Below, piece after piece: positions 1-6,831 of a stretch of DNA of 20,448 nucleotides; positions within the stretch are counted from its first letter, which is position 1; the number at the start of each line of letters is the position of its first letter. The DNA is taken from the NCBI GenBank assembly GCA_028700615.1, contig JAQVSH010000009.1, positions 1 to 20,448 of the forward strand, written 5' to 3'. The stretch is from Bacteroidales bacterium. GTDB lineage: Bacteria > Bacteroidota > Bacteroidia > Bacteroidales > UBA4181. The position numbers were made by a program, and so were the translations under genes. The notes beneath the pieces are model-generated. The model saw nothing but the letters and a program-made list of their open reading frames with translations, did no database searches and was not told the origin of the DNA.

Positions 1-1094
1 CAGATACATGCTTTTTCAGGGTGGTTGTAATATCCACAGGGACAGGGATTCATGGAGGCTATCAGCGTAAATGAAGCCGGATAATTGACGGTATAACCAA
101 CCCGGGAAATGGTGATGTTGCGGTCTTCAAGGGGTTGTCTCATCATTTCCAGCACGGATCTTTTAAACTCCGGCAGTTCATCCAGAAAAAGGACGCCGTG
201 ATGAGCGAGGGAAATTTCTCCCGGCATCGGCCGGCTTCCGCCTCCCACCAGAGCCACTTCGCTAATGATATGATGAGGAGACCTGAACGGCCTTTGGGTG
301 ATGAGCCCGAAATTTCGTTGTAATTTCCCGGCAACCGAGTGAATTTTTGTGGTTTCCAGAGATTCCTGAAGCGTCATGGGAGGGAGGATGCCGGCAAGCC
401 GTTTGGCAAGCATGGTTTTGCCCGATCCCGGGGGGCCGATCATCAGCACATTATGTCCGCCGGAGGCCGCAATTTCAAGGGCTCTTTTTACAGTTTCCTG
501 GCCCCTGATTTCAGAAAAATCGGTCGATGAAATTTCGTCATTTCCCACCGAATGAGCCTGTGAAGGATCAAAAAATGCAGGATTGGATTTGCCGGTCAGA
601 AAGGCAACCACTTCTTTCAGGCCGGAGACTCCCAATACTTTAAAATCATTGACGACTGCCGCTTCAGCGGCATTTTGCAAAGGCAGGATCATGCCCTGAA
701 ATCCGTCTTCTTTAGCTTGCAGGGCGATAGGCAAGGCTCCTCTTACGGGCTGCAGGCTCCCGTCCAGGGAAAGTTCTCCCAGTAACAAAAATTTATCAGA
801 AAGGCAGGTTTCTATCTGCCCTGAAGCCGCCATGATTCCAATGGCCAGGGGAAGGTCATAGGCGGATCCCTCTTTACGGATATCGGCCGGAGCCATGTTG
901 ATGACAATTTTTTTACCGGGCAGGTGAAGGCCTATGGAGAGCAAGGCAGATTCAATACGCTGCTGGCTTTCTCTGACCACGGAGTCGGGGAGGCCTACCA
1001 GAAAGAAATTTACCCCGCGCGTAACCGAGACTTCAATGGTTACGGTAGTGGCATGAATCCCGCATATTGCACTTCCGTAGGTTTTTACCAGCAT
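1..1094 (-). CDS. yifB: YifB/ComM family Mg-chelatase-like AAA+ ATPase (3' end beyond the window)
   Basis: This is a YifB/ComM-type protein. ComM is known as a helicase that promotes branch migration during natural transformation, while the role of YifB in Bacteroidota is less clear. Translated from the ATG at 1094, 364 codons are visible. The start MLVKTYGSA and the motif FFLVGLPD fit the N-terminal Lon/S5-like domain of the family. A Walker A GPPGSGKT lies at residues 220-227 and a Walker B FLDELPEF has D305/E306. The segment MNPCPCGYY near the visible end is also typical. Members are about 510 residues long, so about 145 C-terminal residues lie outside the window. The gene follows gmhA by 12 bp on the same strand and is probably co-transcribed with it, although the functions look unrelated. 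Confidence 0.95.
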   Translation of the reverse strand, partial: MLVKTYGSAICGIHATTVTIEVSVTRGVNFFLVGLPDSVVRESQQRIESALLSIGLHLPGKKIVINMAPADIRKEGSAYDLPLAIGIMAASGQIETCLSDKFLLLGELSLDGSLQPVRGALPIALQAKEDGFQGMILPLQNAAEAAVVNDFKVLGVSGLKEVVAFLTGKSNPAFFDPSQAHSVGNDEISSTDFSEIRGQETVKRALEIAASGGHNVLMIGPPGSGKTMLAKRLAGILPPMTLQESLETTKIHSVAGKLQRNFGLITQRPFRSPHHIISEVALVGGGSRPMPGEISLAHHGVLFLDELPEFKRSVLEMMRQPLEDRNITISRVGYTVNYPASFTLIASMNPCPCGYYNHPEKACI

Positions 1095-1106
1095 ACTGAT
1101 CCGGGG

Positions 1107-1709
1107 CTATCCCCCTATACCGGTTTCAATGTATTGAACCAGAGAGTGGAGAATGAGGGTATGCAATTCCTGAATCCGGTCCGAATATCCGTCCCATTCG
1201 ATTCTCAGCTCCACACTGGCAAGGGATCCCAGCGTTCCTCCCTGTTTACCGGTTAACGCCACCACGAAAAGGCCTCCCCGGAGCGCAGCCTCCGCTGCTT
1301 TGATGACATTCGGGGAGTTTCCGCTCGTACTGATGGCCAGCAAGACATCCCCGGGCTTCCCCAGCGCTTCCACATACCGCGAAAACACCTGATCAAAGCC
1401 ATAATCATTGGCTACACAGGTAAGATGGGAGGGATCGCTGACCGCAACCGCAGGCAGGGCTTTACGATCCTGACGAAATCTCCCGCTTAATTCTTCGGCA
1501 AAATGCATGGCATCACACATTGAGCCCCCGTTGCCGCAGGCAATAATTTTATTTCCGGACAGAATCGAGGAAGTCATCAGATCTGCCGCCTTCTGAAAGT
1601 TTGAAAAAGAAGCGGGATTTCCCATCCAGTCGGCCAGGAGTTGATGGGCCTCCAGAAAATTCCGGCGGATTTGTTGCATCTTTTCTTCAGAAGAGATCAG
1701 AGATTCCAT
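1107..1709 (-). CDS. gmhA: Sedoheptulose-7-phosphate isomerase (phosphoheptose isomerase)
   Basis: GmhA converts sedoheptulose 7-phosphate to D-glycero-D-manno-heptose 7-phosphate, the first step in making ADP-heptose for LPS core or other heptose glycans in the cytosol. The 200-residue protein has the SIS fold signatures CGNGGS (58-63) and STSGNS (127-132). It also has the GmhA-specific motifs DAMHFAEEL (66-74) and RIQELH (178-183). E73 and H183 correspond to the catalytic Glu65 and His180 of E. coli GmhA, and the whole length aligns well with that enzyme. This separates it from the related DiaA and sugar isomerase SIS proteins. The other heptose genes (hldE, gmhB) are not next to it. The start is the ATG at 1709; a second in-frame Met at residue 11 is possible. 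A Bacteroidota-type promoter lies just upstream. Confidence 0.93.
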   Translation of the reverse strand: MESLISSEEKMQQIRRNFLEAHQLLADWMGNPASFSNFQKAADLMTSSILSGNKIIACGNGGSMCDAMHFAEELSGRFRQDRKALPAVAVSDPSHLTCVANDYGFDQVFSRYVEALGKPGDVLLAISTSGNSPNVIKAAEAALRGGLFVVALTGKQGGTLGSLASVELRIEWDGYSDRIQELHTLILHSLVQYIETGIGG

Positions 1710-1764
1710 ATTTTCAACAGATTAACAGGCATTCAAATTCAAAAATTCCGAAAAAGTTTCCGGA

Positions 1765-1796
1765 CAAATATAATGATTTTTTATCATTTGATACAA
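1765..1796 (-). promoter_or_regulatory. Predicted promoter of gmhA with an inverted repeat in the spacer
   Basis: Read on the minus strand, TATATTTG (1765-1772) matches the Bacteroidota -7 consensus TAnnTTTG exactly. A TTG (1794-1796) sits 21 bp upstream as a possible -33 element. The spacer contains the inverted repeat AATGAT-N5-ATCATT (1772-1788), which could be an operator or chance in AT-rich DNA. The predicted transcript would start about 50 nt before the gmhA ATG. Confidence 0.5.
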
Positions 1797-1798
1797 TA

Positions 1799-3661
1799 TC
1801 AGGGTACAGGAATATATTCATCCTGTGTATATACATCCCAATAGATAGAATAAAATTGATGAGGAGCCTGATAGGCAGGCATAAAGCGAATATTTTCGGG
1901 TGAAATCACTCCCGCAGGATAAAAAGACAAGGGGTCTTTAGCGGTCGGATAGAAATTTGTACTCAGAGGCTTTTGATTGACCACAATGACCGGAGCATGA
2001 TCTCCCAAAGGAGCAGAATCGGCACCCAGATAACCGGCGAGTATAACAGGCCCGTAAAAAAGCGCTGTTTTCCGGCTGCCTCCGGGTATAATTTCAGAGT
2101 TTACATACATCGGGAAGGAAATTTCCAGAGAAGACCCGTATCCCCATTTTGATTTGAAAGTCATAAAGGATCCGGGGGTCCCTTTCACCTCTACCGCTTC
2201 CCCGTCAATCATCGCTTTTACCCCGTGTTTTGCCCATTGCGGATAACGAACCCTGACCGGAAATTCTCTGGGAGCTCCTTCAAAACGTAACACAATGCGC
2301 GGTTCTGAAGGGAATTTTGTTTCCAGCGTGACCTGCATCTTCTTTTTGAGGTAGTTGAGCGTGGAAGGAATAAATAAATTCAGATAAAGACTCTGATCCT
2401 TTCCTTCGTAGAATATAGCTCCGGAAAAATCGACAAAACTCATCATGCCCATTTCAAAATTTCTGAAGGCCTGGATAGAGTCCGGTTCTTCAAAAGGTAA
2501 TGCACTGGGAGTCATGGGTAAGAAATAAGACGACTGATTTGTGTTAAAACACGGGAAAAACTGATTGTATAATAATTTTTCAATATAATCTCCGTATCGG
2601 GCTTCAGGTTCCCAGCAAAACAAACGGTGAGTCAGGCGGGCCATTAAAACAGAGGAGGCCAACTGCGGGGCATATTTTTCAAGAGACTGATTAAACTGAT
2701 CAGGATTTCCGAAATAACCTTTTCCGGTAAAGTTCCCGCCGGGATAGGTATAATGAGAAGTAACCTGGTCCCAGAATTTGACGGCAAAATCACGTTCCTG
2801 TTCGGAAGCCAGTAATTCATAAAGCTTTGCATATCCGAGTACTTTGGATATTTCCGCATATTGATCTTTACCGTTTAACAGAATAGTATCTCCCTGCTGA
2901 AAAGTCTCAATTTCAGAAGGTTGAAACTTAAAAGCAAGAAACCGGTAACGGTTTTTCCCGGTCAAAATATGCACATTGGACAATACCTCGCTGATTCTTC
3001 CATGATCGCAACGTAATATTTTATCCATTTGATCCGTGGAGAGATCCTGAAAAACACCGTTGATCCAACGGGTCATTTCTGTTACTACGTGTAGCGCCCG
3101 GCGGTTGTCTCCGTATATATATGCATCAATAAGGCCCGTCATCAGAGAACTGGTAAAGTATAAAGGGCGTTCCATTCCGTTCAGCAGGGATTCATCCGAA
3201 ATAATCTCTCCTCCTGAAGCAATATTTAAAAAAGCTGCTTCCCAGGAAGGCAGATAACCGAGAAATCCGCTATTTCCCTTATTCTGTGCTTCTTCAAGAC
3301 CATTGACCACATAAGTAATCCTGTCGGAAAGCCGGGGATCGCCGGTAGATGCGTACATTCTTGAGCAGGCGGACAAATAAGGGCCCACTTCATAACCGGT
3401 ACGCCATGAAGAGGTAGAGTCTGCCATGGCCTCATCCTGCTGAAATCCGGAAAGATAACGTTTCGGGTTAATCTCCAGTAAACGACGGAATTCACGATCC
3501 CGTATATCCGTAAAGGGGCTTTCATTCAGAGTCACCAGCGAAGGGTGAAACGGCAGGACTTCGAGGTCTCCAAGGGTCCTTTTTTTTATCTTTTCTTCAG
3601 GAGCAGAGCAGGCATTGAGCAACAAGAAGAGCCCTAACACAAAGAGAATCCGGTTTTTCAT
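1799..3661 (-). CDS. GH127/DUF1680-family lipoprotein lacking the zinc/cysteine catalytic residues
   Basis: The 620-residue protein belongs to the beta-L-arabinofuranosidase-like GH127/GH146 (DUF1680) superfamily, with an (alpha/alpha)6 barrel and C-terminal beta domains. Family landmarks are GYEVGPYLSA with MYASTGD (about 89-108), GLIDAYIYGDN (176-186), SEVLSNVHILTG (224-235), LTHRLF with YIEKLLYNQF (343-369) and RVRYPQW (470-476). A basic N-terminus and hydrophobic stretch end in the lipobox LLNAC (Cys18), so it is a predicted lipoprotein; acidic residues after the Cys would fit surface export. GH127 enzymes use a Cys nucleophile and Zn held by Glu and three Cys, in ExC and CC motifs. Here the ExC position reads QLA (333-335) and the CC position reads NF (401-402). 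It may be a pseudoenzyme or use another mechanism. I chose the ATG at 3661 over the TTG two codons upstream. It stands alone, without a SusC/SusD pair in view. Confidence 0.75.
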   Translation of the reverse strand: MKNRILFVLGLFLLLNACSAPEEKIKKRTLGDLEVLPFHPSLVTLNESPFTDIRDREFRRLLEINPKRYLSGFQQDEAMADSTSSWRTGYEVGPYLSACSRMYASTGDPRLSDRITYVVNGLEEAQNKGNSGFLGYLPSWEAAFLNIASGGEIISDESLLNGMERPLYFTSSLMTGLIDAYIYGDNRRALHVVTEMTRWINGVFQDLSTDQMDKILRCDHGRISEVLSNVHILTGKNRYRFLAFKFQPSEIETFQQGDTILLNGKDQYAEISKVLGYAKLYELLASEQERDFAVKFWDQVTSHYTYPGGNFTGKGYFGNPDQFNQSLEKYAPQLASSVLMARLTHRLFCWEPEARYGDYIEKLLYNQFFPCFNTNQSSYFLPMTPSALPFEEPDSIQAFRNFEMGMMSFVDFSGAIFYEGKDQSLYLNLFIPSTLNYLKKKMQVTLETKFPSEPRIVLRFEGAPREFPVRVRYPQWAKHGVKAMIDGEAVEVKGTPGSFMTFKSKWGYGSSLEISFPMYVNSEIIPGGSRKTALFYGPVILAGYLGADSAPLGDHAPVIVVNQKPLSTNFYPTAKDPLSFYPAGVISPENIRFMPAYQAPHQFYSIYWDVYTQDEYIPVP

Positions 3662-3695
3662 CCGCAAATAATTAATTTTTCATGTTGTCAGTGAT

Positions 3696-3720
3696 TATAT
3701 GGGATTCTTTCTCCCATATA
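3696..3720. promoter_or_regulatory. Perfect inverted repeat upstream of the GH127-like gene
   Basis: TATATGGGA (3696-3704) and TCCCATATA (3712-3720) are perfect 9-bp arms around a 7-nt loop. It begins 34 bp upstream of the GH127-like start codon, inside the divergent intergenic region. It could be an operator for a dimeric regulator or a hairpin in the 5' leader. It lacks a T tail and there is no gene end next to it, so it is not an intrinsic terminator. Confidence 0.55.
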
Positions 3721-3740
3721 CAGCCATTTCGGACAATCGA

Positions 3741-3794
3741 CTACAAAATAAACCAATTCTCGCCAAATAAAAGTTTTTTGTCTTAATTTTGTAG
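3741..3794. promoter_or_regulatory. Divergent promoter region between the GH127-like gene and the mutL cluster
   Basis: On the plus strand, TAATTTTG (3784-3791) matches the TAnnTTTG -7 consensus and would drive the mutL cluster. On the minus strand, TTATTTTG (3744-3751) differs from the consensus by one base and would drive the GH127-like gene. Both are followed by TAG, so CTACAAAAT (3741-3749) and ATTTTGTAG (3786-3794) form a 9-bp inverted repeat with a 36-bp spacer. I see no convincing -33 element for either. Confidence 0.4.
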
Positions 3795-3814
3795 ACAACT
3801 ATTGTAGTCCGGCC

Positions 3815-4102
3815 ATGGCAATTTTTAATTTTACCCACGTGAGTATGCCGAAAAAATTTGTTTATCGTCCTGTTTTTTACGATGAACGAAAAGAACGCAT
3901 GCAAAAAATGATGGAAGAAGCCGAAAAAGAAGCTTCCGGACCCCTCCGCCATGAGAGCGAAAATCATCTCGAACGCGGATTTCTCAGAGCGAAAATGTAT
4001 AAGTCCAGGCATAAAAAGGAATTGCACGGATCCACTATGAAAATGTTCCTTTCAATTGTCCTGTTGCTTATTTTATTTTATCTACTTCTTTTTTGGATTT
4101 AA
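3815..4102 (+). CDS. Small basic protein with one C-terminal transmembrane segment, upstream of mutL
   Basis: This 95-residue protein has no function I can name. The N-terminal part begins MAIFNF and has a PKKFVYRPVFYDERKE segment that I associate with a conserved hypothetical family found before mutL in Bacteroidales. The middle (about 25-72) is highly charged with a likely helix rich in Lys, Glu and Met. Residues 76-94 are almost entirely hydrophobic, so it is probably a tail-anchored inner-membrane protein with a cytosolic N-terminus. The stop codon is 3 bp before the mutL ATG, which implies co-transcription and perhaps translational coupling. The start at 3815 is preceded by a predicted Bacteroidota promoter. 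Calling it a gene is fairly safe, but its role is open. Confidence 0.75.
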   Translation: MAIFNFTHVSMPKKFVYRPVFYDERKERMQKMMEEAEKEASGPLRHESENHLERGFLRAKMYKSRHKKELHGSTMKMFLSIVLLLILFYLLLFWI

Positions 4103-4105
4103 GGG

Positions 4106-5932
4106 ATGTCTAAAGATTATATTCAGATTCTTCCCGAATCTATCGCCAACCAGATTGCCGCAGGGGAAGTCATTCAGAGGCCGGCATCAGCAGTTAAAGA
4201 GCTGGTCGAGAATGCTGTGGATGCGCATGCCCGGAATGTTGGTATTTACCTGAAAGAAGCGGGTAAGAATCAGATACAGGTAATTGATGACGGGATTGGG
4301 ATGTCTCCGGCCGATGCAAAGATTGCTTTTGCCCGTCATGCCACTTCAAAGATCCGTGAAGCCAAAGATTTATTTGAAATCTGCACCCTCGGTTTCAGGG
4401 GGGAAGCCCTGGCTTCCATTGCGGCCATCGCGGAGGTTTCCCTGAAGACACGCCGGGAAGAAGATGAGCTGGGCACCCGGGTGGAAATCGCTGCCTCCAC
4501 GCTGATCGGACAGGAACCGGTACAATGCCCCGTCGGAACTAATTTTACCGTAAAAAATCTTTTTTTTAACACTCCGGCCCGCAGAAAATTTCTCAGGACG
4601 AATCAAACCGAACTGAAACACGTCCTCACTGAATTTGAACGGATTGCTCTTTCGAGACCCGATATCGGATTTAAGCTGCATCACAATACCACGGAAATAT
4701 ACAATCTTCCTCCCGCAAGTCTGCCCCAGAGAATTACCCATCTTTTTGGCAAAGGCATTAGTAATCAGATTATTTCTATTAATGCTGATACCCAGATTGT
4801 AAAAGTAAGCGGGTTTGTGTGCAAGCCTGAATATGCCAAAAAGGTAGCCGGGGAACAGTTTATTTTTGTCAACAACCGTTATGTTCGTCACGCGTTATTG
4901 CACAAAGCTATTCTTAACGCATTCAGTCAATTGATCCATCAGGAAGCCATTCCTTCTTATTTCATTTTTCTGGATACAGATCCCGAAAATATTGACGTAA
5001 ATATTCATCCCACCAAGACAGAGGTTAAATTTGTCAACGAACAGGCTGTCTTTCAGATACTTCATGCCGCCGTCAAAGAGGCGCTCGGGAAATTTAACGT
5101 CATTCCCAGTCTGGATTTTGATATGGACCGATCTATTGAAATTCCTGCCTATGGATCTCAAAGAGTCGTGATTCCGCCTTCAATCGATTATGACCCGAAG
5201 TATAATCCCTTTGATAGTCAGACAGGAGGCCACCAGCCTTCGTCCTTTCGCCCGGAGCCTCCGGCTTTTTTGAAAGACAATCTCTCTAACTGGGATACGC
5301 TTTATAAAGATTTTGAATCCGATCAGCAGAAACTTCCTCTTGATACCGAAAAAGAGTCTACGAAAAATAATCTGCCCGGTAATACGATATTTCAGTTCAA
5401 ATTGAAATATATCATGACCCCGACGGCTTCCGGGCTGATGGTCATTGATCAGAAAAGAGCGCATGAACGCATTCTTTATGAACAGTTTGTGAGAACTCTT
5501 GCCAATCTGCACACCGAGTCCCAGCAGATGTTGTATCCAAAAGTCATCGATCTCTCCCCGGGAGATTTTGCTTTATTGTCTGAAATTGCAGAAAGTCTGA
5601 AAACACTGGGGTTTGATGTACAACCTTTTGGGGGTTATTCCGTCGCATTGAATGCCTATCCCGCAATTCTCTCCACAGAAGATCCCGAGGCGTTATTTAT
5701 GGATTTGCTCGCCCGCATCAGGGAATCCGAGGAAACAGGAAATCATTTTTCGGAGAAAATTGCCCGGGCTCTTGCCAAAGCAGGTGCAATTCCCTACGGG
5801 AAAGCGCTGAATGCCGAAGAAATGAATTTTATGATCGATCATCTTTTTGCCTGTGAAACCCCCGGATTTACTCCCGGAGGAAAAACGATCGTGATTATTG
5901 TTCAAACAGAAGAAATAGAAAAAAAATTCTGA
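4106..5932 (+). CDS. mutL: DNA mismatch repair protein MutL
   Basis: MutL is the ATP-dependent matchmaker of mismatch repair, linking MutS to downstream nucleases and helicase. The 608-residue protein shows the GHKL ATPase motifs: ELVEN (E32, N36), DDGIG (61-65) and GFRGEAL (96-102). DVNIHPTK (297-304) marks the transducer domain. A variable linker (about 350-425) leads to the C-terminal dimerisation domain. In endonuclease-type MutL this domain carries DQHA(x)2E and CPHGRP; here the first reads DQKRAHE (448-454) and the second TPGGKT (589-594). The metal-binding nuclease site therefore looks incomplete, which may be common in Bacteroidota. The gene is 3 bp after a small TM-protein gene and 19 bp before a rhomboid gene, so the three probably form an operon. 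Confidence 0.97.
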   Translation: MSKDYIQILPESIANQIAAGEVIQRPASAVKELVENAVDAHARNVGIYLKEAGKNQIQVIDDGIGMSPADAKIAFARHATSKIREAKDLFEICTLGFRGEALASIAAIAEVSLKTRREEDELGTRVEIAASTLIGQEPVQCPVGTNFTVKNLFFNTPARRKFLRTNQTELKHVLTEFERIALSRPDIGFKLHHNTTEIYNLPPASLPQRITHLFGKGISNQIISINADTQIVKVSGFVCKPEYAKKVAGEQFIFVNNRYVRHALLHKAILNAFSQLIHQEAIPSYFIFLDTDPENIDVNIHPTKTEVKFVNEQAVFQILHAAVKEALGKFNVIPSLDFDMDRSIEIPAYGSQRVVIPPSIDYDPKYNPFDSQTGGHQPSSFRPEPPAFLKDNLSNWDTLYKDFESDQQKLPLDTEKESTKNNLPGNTIFQFKLKYIMTPTASGLMVIDQKRAHERILYEQFVRTLANLHTESQQMLYPKVIDLSPGDFALLSEIAESLKTLGFDVQPFGGYSVALNAYPAILSTEDPEALFMDLLARIRESEETGNHFSEKIARALAKAGAIPYGKALNAEEMNFMIDHLFACETPGFTPGGKTIVIIVQTEEIEKKF

Positions 5933-5951
5933 TCTTCGCAACAAAAAAATT

Positions 5952-6779
5952 ATGTTCGGTTCATACAATTCTTCACGTTTTGGTTCCGATTTTCCTGTAG
6001 TCACCAATCTTATCATTCTCAATGTATTAATGTTGCTGGTTACCATGCTGGTCCAGTCAACCATGGGAATTAATCTGAACAGCTATCTCGGACTGTATTA
6101 TTTTCAATCTGAATATTTCCGTCCCTGGCAATATATTACCTACTTGTTTATGCACGGCGGGTTCCTGCATCTGATCATGAATATGTGGGCTCTCTGGATG
6201 TTTGGAAAGGTGCTGGAAAGAGTCTGGGGAAGCCAGCGTTTTTTTGTGTACTATTTTGTGACCGGAATCGGCGCCGCACTCCTCCACACCCTGGTCAATC
6301 ATTTTATTCTTGCAGATGTATACTCAAGTGTTGTGGCTTTTTCAAACACTCCCTCTCCGGAAGCTTTTCAGTCCTTTATCCGGGAACATATACCCAATGC
6401 CGCTCCGGGAGTCTATGATTTTATCAATCAGTGGCAAGAAGATCCTTCGAATCCGCAGACAGCCAGCATAGCCATCGCTCAATTGAACGGTTATCTCCAA
6501 AGTCTGGCAGATATTCCCACAGTAGGGGCTTCAGGCGCTATTTTCGGGATATTGATGGCTTTTGGTATGCTTTTCCCAAATACCCAGCTGATGTTGTTGA
6601 TCCCCCCTATTCCCATCAAGGCTAAATGGTTTGTACTCGGATACGGAGCGATTGAGCTATATCTGGGAATCTCACAGCCCGGAAGTTCCGTAGCCCATTT
6701 TGCCCATCTGGGAGGGATGCTGTTCGGTTATGTTCTGATCAGGTACTGGAATTCGAAGCGGGGCCCTAATCTGTATTAG
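5952..6779 (+). CDS. Rhomboid family intramembrane serine protease
   Basis: Rhomboids cleave transmembrane substrates within the lipid bilayer using a Ser-His dyad. The 275-residue protein has a first TM segment at about 16-36, the HxxxN-type motif HGGFLHLIMN (68-77), the serine motif GASG (192-195, catalytic S194) and the histidine motif AHLGG (251-255, catalytic H252). A polar stretch of about 65 residues (about 122-188) is inserted between the TM segment ending near 120 and the serine-bearing segment. It is likely periplasmic and unusual compared with GlpG. The gene starts 19 bp after mutL on the same strand and probably ends that operon, because the next gene converges on it. The natural substrate cannot be predicted. 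Confidence 0.93.
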   Translation: MFGSYNSSRFGSDFPVVTNLIILNVLMLLVTMLVQSTMGINLNSYLGLYYFQSEYFRPWQYITYLFMHGGFLHLIMNMWALWMFGKVLERVWGSQRFFVYYFVTGIGAALLHTLVNHFILADVYSSVVAFSNTPSPEAFQSFIREHIPNAAPGVYDFINQWQEDPSNPQTASIAIAQLNGYLQSLADIPTVGASGAIFGILMAFGMLFPNTQLMLLIPPIPIKAKWFVLGYGAIELYLGISQPGSSVAHFAHLGGMLFGYVLIRYWNSKRGPNLY

Positions 6780-6781
6780 CG

Positions 6782-6801
6782 CCCGGAAATGCGCTTCCGG
6801 G
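6782..6801. terminator. Stem-loop between the convergent rhomboid and hemW genes
   Basis: CCCGGAA (6782-6788) and TTCCGGG (6795-6801) form a perfect 7-bp GC-rich stem with a 6-nt loop, starting 3 bp after the rhomboid stop codon. It is 31 bp past the hemW stop on the other strand, so it could serve both transcripts. No clear T run follows it on either strand, so it is not a classical intrinsic terminator. Confidence 0.45.
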
Positions 6802-6831
6802 GTGAATGTAACTTTTCAATCCGTGAGAAAA

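Noticed and set aside
924..1256. Plus-strand open frame of 110 codons across the yifB-gmhA junction
   Set aside because: It lies antisense to two well-supported genes and its translation resembles no family.
1772..1788. AT-rich dyad as a terminator of the GH127-like gene
   Set aside because: The arms are only 6 AT-rich base pairs and it sits inside the predicted gmhA promoter spacer.
4370..4891. Minus-strand open frame of 173 codons within mutL
   Set aside because: It is antisense to the conserved ATPase domain of MutL, and has no recognisable motif.
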